This document shows, in pieces, positions 61,913-64,000 of a stretch of DNA of 64,000 nucleotides. The stretch comes from Bacteroidia bacterium (lineage in GTDB: Bacteria > Bacteroidota > Bacteroidia > Chitinophagales > Chitinophagaceae), in contig JAUICZ010000002.1 in the NCBI GenBank assembly GCA_030429205.1, forward strand, positions 310,001-374,000, read 5' to 3'. The notes beneath the pieces are model-generated. The model was given only the letters and a program-made list of their open reading frames with translations. It had not been told where the DNA came from and made no database searches. Numbering within the stretch: the stretch's first letter is position 1; every line of letters starts with the position of its first letter. Both the position numbers and the translations under genes were made by a program.

Positions 61913-61920
61913 CAAAGATA
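61913..61920 (-). promoter_or_regulatory. Putative -7 element of trmB, leaderless arrangement
   Basis: TATCTTTG on the minus strand ends 1-2 bases before the first trmB ATG; by the usual distance the transcript would start at or next to the second ATG (61908). No clear -33 element. Confidence 0.4.
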
Positions 61921-62042
61921 ATTCAAATGACAAACTGCAGACGTAGATTTGGTGTCGAAAAATTTTTAATGATATCTATTAGTAATATATCTTATAGTTT
62001 TTACTTAAATTAGTATACTATTTCACATGTAATCAAATGCTT

Positions 62043-62891
62043 ATGAAGAAAAAACATCTACTCATTACTGCTATTGCAGGACTTATTTATGTTACTGTTT
62101 CCAGCTTTTCTGGCGGAGCATTCAGTAATGGACAAGGCAACCTAACAGGAGGTGCCGGTTCTTCAGGAACTTGCGCCAACTGTCATACAGGAGGTACAGG
62201 GGGTACTACTGGCAGTATAGAGGTTCGCATTAAATCTCAAGGTGCCAGCAGCGCTACTGTAGACAAATACCAACCCGGAGAAGTTTATTTAGTCACACTA
62301 AAAGGCACAAATGCATCCCTTTCAAGATTTGGCTATCAGCTTGTAGCTCAAAATTCCAGCAATGCACTTACCGGGTCTTTCGCAAACGCACCTTCTGGAA
62401 GCCAACTGTTGTCTTCAAATCAAGTTGCAGAGCAATCTAGTGCTATTATGCAGAATGGCTCGGGGGAGTTTGAAGTTACACTAGACTGGACCGCTCCATC
62501 TACGGGTACAGGAAGCGTTACATTCTCAGGAATTATCAATGCTGTAAACGGCGCTACGGGTAACCAAGGAGACGACCCAAGTAGCAATATATCTAAAACA
62601 CTTACCGAGATACCAGCTTCTGTAGCTAAGGTTACCAATGCAACAGTGTTTAAGGCTTATCCTAACCCGGTAACAGACAAGTTAACTTTAGATTTAACAC
62701 TTGCTAAGCCTGGTGTTTATAATGTGCGAGTACTTAACACAAACGGTGCTATAGTTGCAAATCAGGATGTGACGATAAAACCTAACGGATATACTGCACA
62801 ACTTGATGCTGGCAGTTGGTCTACAGGTATACACTTCGTACAAATAATCGGACAAAATGAAAAAAGAGTACTTACTGTTATGAAACAGTAG
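62043..62891 (+). CDS. T9SS-sorted protein with CxxCH motif, choice-of-anchor-V-like
   Basis: From ATG 62043 the product has 282 residues (an ATG at 62037 is also possible). It has a signal peptide, a Gly-rich segment, CANCHTGG (a CxxCH haem-type motif), a beta-sandwich (GEVYLVTLKGTNASLSRFGY, GSVTFSGIINAVNG) and a type A T9SS domain (AYPNPVTDKLTLDL, YNVRVLNTNGAIVANQD, STGIHFVQIIG). It fits the choice-of-anchor V group of Bacteroidota surface proteins. Whether haem is bound is not known. Confidence 0.8.
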   Translation: MKKKHLLITAIAGLIYVTVSSFSGGAFSNGQGNLTGGAGSSGTCANCHTGGTGGTTGSIEVRIKSQGASSATVDKYQPGEVYLVTLKGTNASLSRFGYQLVAQNSSNALTGSFANAPSGSQLLSSNQVAEQSSAIMQNGSGEFEVTLDWTAPSTGTGSVTFSGIINAVNGATGNQGDDPSSNISKTLTEIPASVAKVTNATVFKAYPNPVTDKLTLDLTLAKPGVYNVRVLNTNGAIVANQDVTIKPNGYTAQLDAGSWSTGIHFVQIIGQNEKRVLTVMKQ

Positions 62892-62905
62892 TATTACTTA
62901 CGATT

Positions 62906-62946
62906 TTATAGTAAAAGCCACCTTTCCGAGGTGGCTTTTACTATAA
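62906..62946. terminator. Bidirectional terminator
   Basis: Perfect 18-base arms TTATAGTAAAAGCCACCT and complement around TTCCG, between converging genes (T9SS protein and LytTR regulator). Confidence 0.85.
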
Positions 62947-63062
62947 ACCAAATAGGGTTGAACAGATGACAATCTGTTTAGAATGTAACATTGAGTCCAT
63001 GTTGTATTCAGTCACAATATATTTTCAAATCATTTCACTAACCTTTTATTAAAAGTATCTGC

Positions 63063-63812
63063 TTAGTACGGCTTGTTGAAACAATTAAGAAAAGCTGCTT
63101 TCATATTCTTGGATAATGGTACCACGTCACCATTAGACATTTCAATTATTGCTTCGTTCGATACATATTTTCGTATTTCAGATAACGATATTATATGAGA
63201 TCTATGCACCCGAAAAAATGTTTTTACAGGAAGTATGTTATCGAATTTTGCAATATTATATGAGCTCAATATTGTAGAATCATCTTTTAGGAAAATTTTT
63301 GTGTATGATTTTCTTCCCTCAAAACGCATTATTTTATCTAGCGACACAAACAACAGTCCCTCCTGTGTAGGAATCCCTATTTTATCTACAGCTTCATTAT
63401 TTTCTTTTATAATTTTTTTCAGTGTTGAAATGACTTCTTGTCCACCCCTTCCTTCTAGTCTTTTTTTAGCATTGTCAATTGCTATTTTTAGCTTGTTCTT
63501 ATCAATAGGCTTCAACACATAACCTACAGCTGCAAGTTGAAAAGCATCTAATACATATTTATCAAATGCTGTAATAAAAATAACCTCGCTCTTTATTTCA
63601 GGTAACTCATGCAATATATCAAAACCAGAACCACCCGGAAGCACTACATCCAAAAAGATTATATCAGGCTGAGAGGATAGAATAGATTCCACTCCCTGAT
63701 CAACATTTTCACACTCATCAACTATATCAATAAGCGGATCAACTTCCAGAATTAACTTTTTTATTAAAACACGCAATGCGGGTTCATCTTCTACTACTAC
63801 TGCCGTTATCAT
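63063..63812 (-). CDS. LytTR-family response regulator
   Basis: The 249-residue protein has a receiver domain with acidic pair at 8-9 (VVEDEP), D55 (IIFLDVVLPGG) as phosphorylation site, and Lys in GYVLKPIDK. The C-terminal LytTR domain (IMRFEGRKSYTKIFL, FFRVHRSHIISLSEI) binds DNA. It follows the sensor kinase fragment by 7 bases, forming a two-component pair. Confidence 0.93.
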   Translation of the reverse strand: MITAVVVEDEPALRVLIKKLILEVDPLIDIVDECENVDQGVESILSSQPDIIFLDVVLPGGSGFDILHELPEIKSEVIFITAFDKYVLDAFQLAAVGYVLKPIDKNKLKIAIDNAKKRLEGRGGQEVISTLKKIIKENNEAVDKIGIPTQEGLLFVSLDKIMRFEGRKSYTKIFLKDDSTILSSYNIAKFDNILPVKTFFRVHRSHIISLSEIRKYVSNEAIIEMSNGDVVPLSKNMKAAFLNCFNKPY

Positions 63813-63819
63813 ATATGAT

Positions 63820-64000
63820 TTATATTTTTATAGTTAGCACAACCCTTGTTCCTATTGGTTCTTTATCACTATTCGTTTTATCGATAACATTTACACTAAC
63901 TTCTGCTCTCCCCGACTCGTTTAGAATTGCAACTCTATCTTGTATTAAATTATTACCTACCGATTTGAATATTTTTTTTCTATATGATTTTGCTCTAGAT
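63820..64000 (-). CDS. Sensor kinase C-terminus, cut by window edge
   Basis: Partial frame of 59 codons ending in TAA at 63822-63820. It reads VGNNLIQDRVAILNESGRAE, then EPIGTRVVLTIKI, the last strands of a HATPase_c domain as in LytS/YehU-type kinases. The rest lies outside the window. Confidence 0.75.
   Translation of the reverse strand, partial: SRAKSYRKKIFKSVGNNLIQDRVAILNESGRAEVSVNVIDKTNSDKEPIGTRVVLTIKI

Noticed and set aside
1-64000. tRNA, rRNA, tmRNA, SRP RNA or riboswitch genes
   Set aside because: No cloverleaf-like arms with TTCGAnnC, rRNA segment or known riboswitch core was noticed; a covariance-model scan could not be run.

Overview
The window looks like chromosome from a Bacteroidota bacterium, most likely of the Chitinophagaceae/Chitinophagales type. 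The basis is: type IX secretion (T9SS) C-terminal sorting domains on three secreted proteins, many SPII lipoproteins, an Omp28-type protein, a head-GIN protein, ribosomal proteins S16 and L17 with long acidic tails, promoters of the Bacteroidota type (TTTG or TTG, about 20 bp, TAnnTTTG), and no obvious Shine-Dalgarno sequences. No rRNA, tRNA, CRISPR array, prophage or transposase gene was recognised. Assignments were made by reading motifs; no database search was run.

Layout. 0-5 kb: a MauE/thioredoxin-like fusion, an Omp28-like lipoprotein, and a minus-strand run of FtsX/MacB permease, phosphoribosyltransferase, isoaspartyl peptidase and a small membrane protein. 5-12 kb: a GT39-like/TPR membrane protein, a GT2 glycosyltransferase, rpsP, ffh and ricT. 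12-16.4 kb: mixed envelope and hypothetical genes, including a probable iodotyrosine-deiodinase-type flavoprotein and a CAP-domain lipoprotein. 16.4-20.7 kb: a respiratory cluster (ctaB, two subunit III genes, subunit IV, SCO, DUF420, a small Cys protein) without subunits I and II.

20.8-29.9 kb is an accessory island. It holds poorly characterised genes (a two-gene membrane/coiled-coil pair, a FAD oxidoreductase, a lipoprotein, an erythromycin-esterase-like enzyme, a YwqK/MORN protein, a DUF3987 cassette, zinc-ribbon proteins). Between them lie four families of interspersed repeats: nine GC-rich palindromic modules, a 75-96 bp repeat, a 110-120 bp imperfect palindrome and a short REP-like palindrome. 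Several copies are joined into composite elements that occur twice.

29.9-38 kb is a plus-strand core run: miaB, a sigma-54 activator, lptE, a TPR protein, secG, mltG, gap and pgk. 38-45.1 kb: secreted T9SS proteins, a class-A-beta-lactamase-like hydrolase, a lipoprotein, holB and a thioesterase. 45.2-48.9 kb: the infA-rpmJ-rpsM-rpsK-rpsD-rpoA-rplQ operon on the minus strand. 49-51.3 kb: gmhB, gmhA, queA. 51.5-64 kb: an M20 peptidase, cmk, a PolX-like protein with an apparently broken polymerase site, an alpha/beta hydrolase, a flavodoxin-like protein, a ClpP-type protease, MerR, ppa, thiolase, an L,D-transpeptidase-like protein, the trmB-DUF5522-alkyltransferase-like operon, a CxxCH-bearing T9SS protein and a LytTR two-component pair cut by the right edge.

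The strongest leads are the composite repeats of the island, the DUF3987 cassette inside it, the deiodinase-like enzyme, the PolX homologue with a degenerate polymerase site, and the matching acidic tails on S16 and L17.
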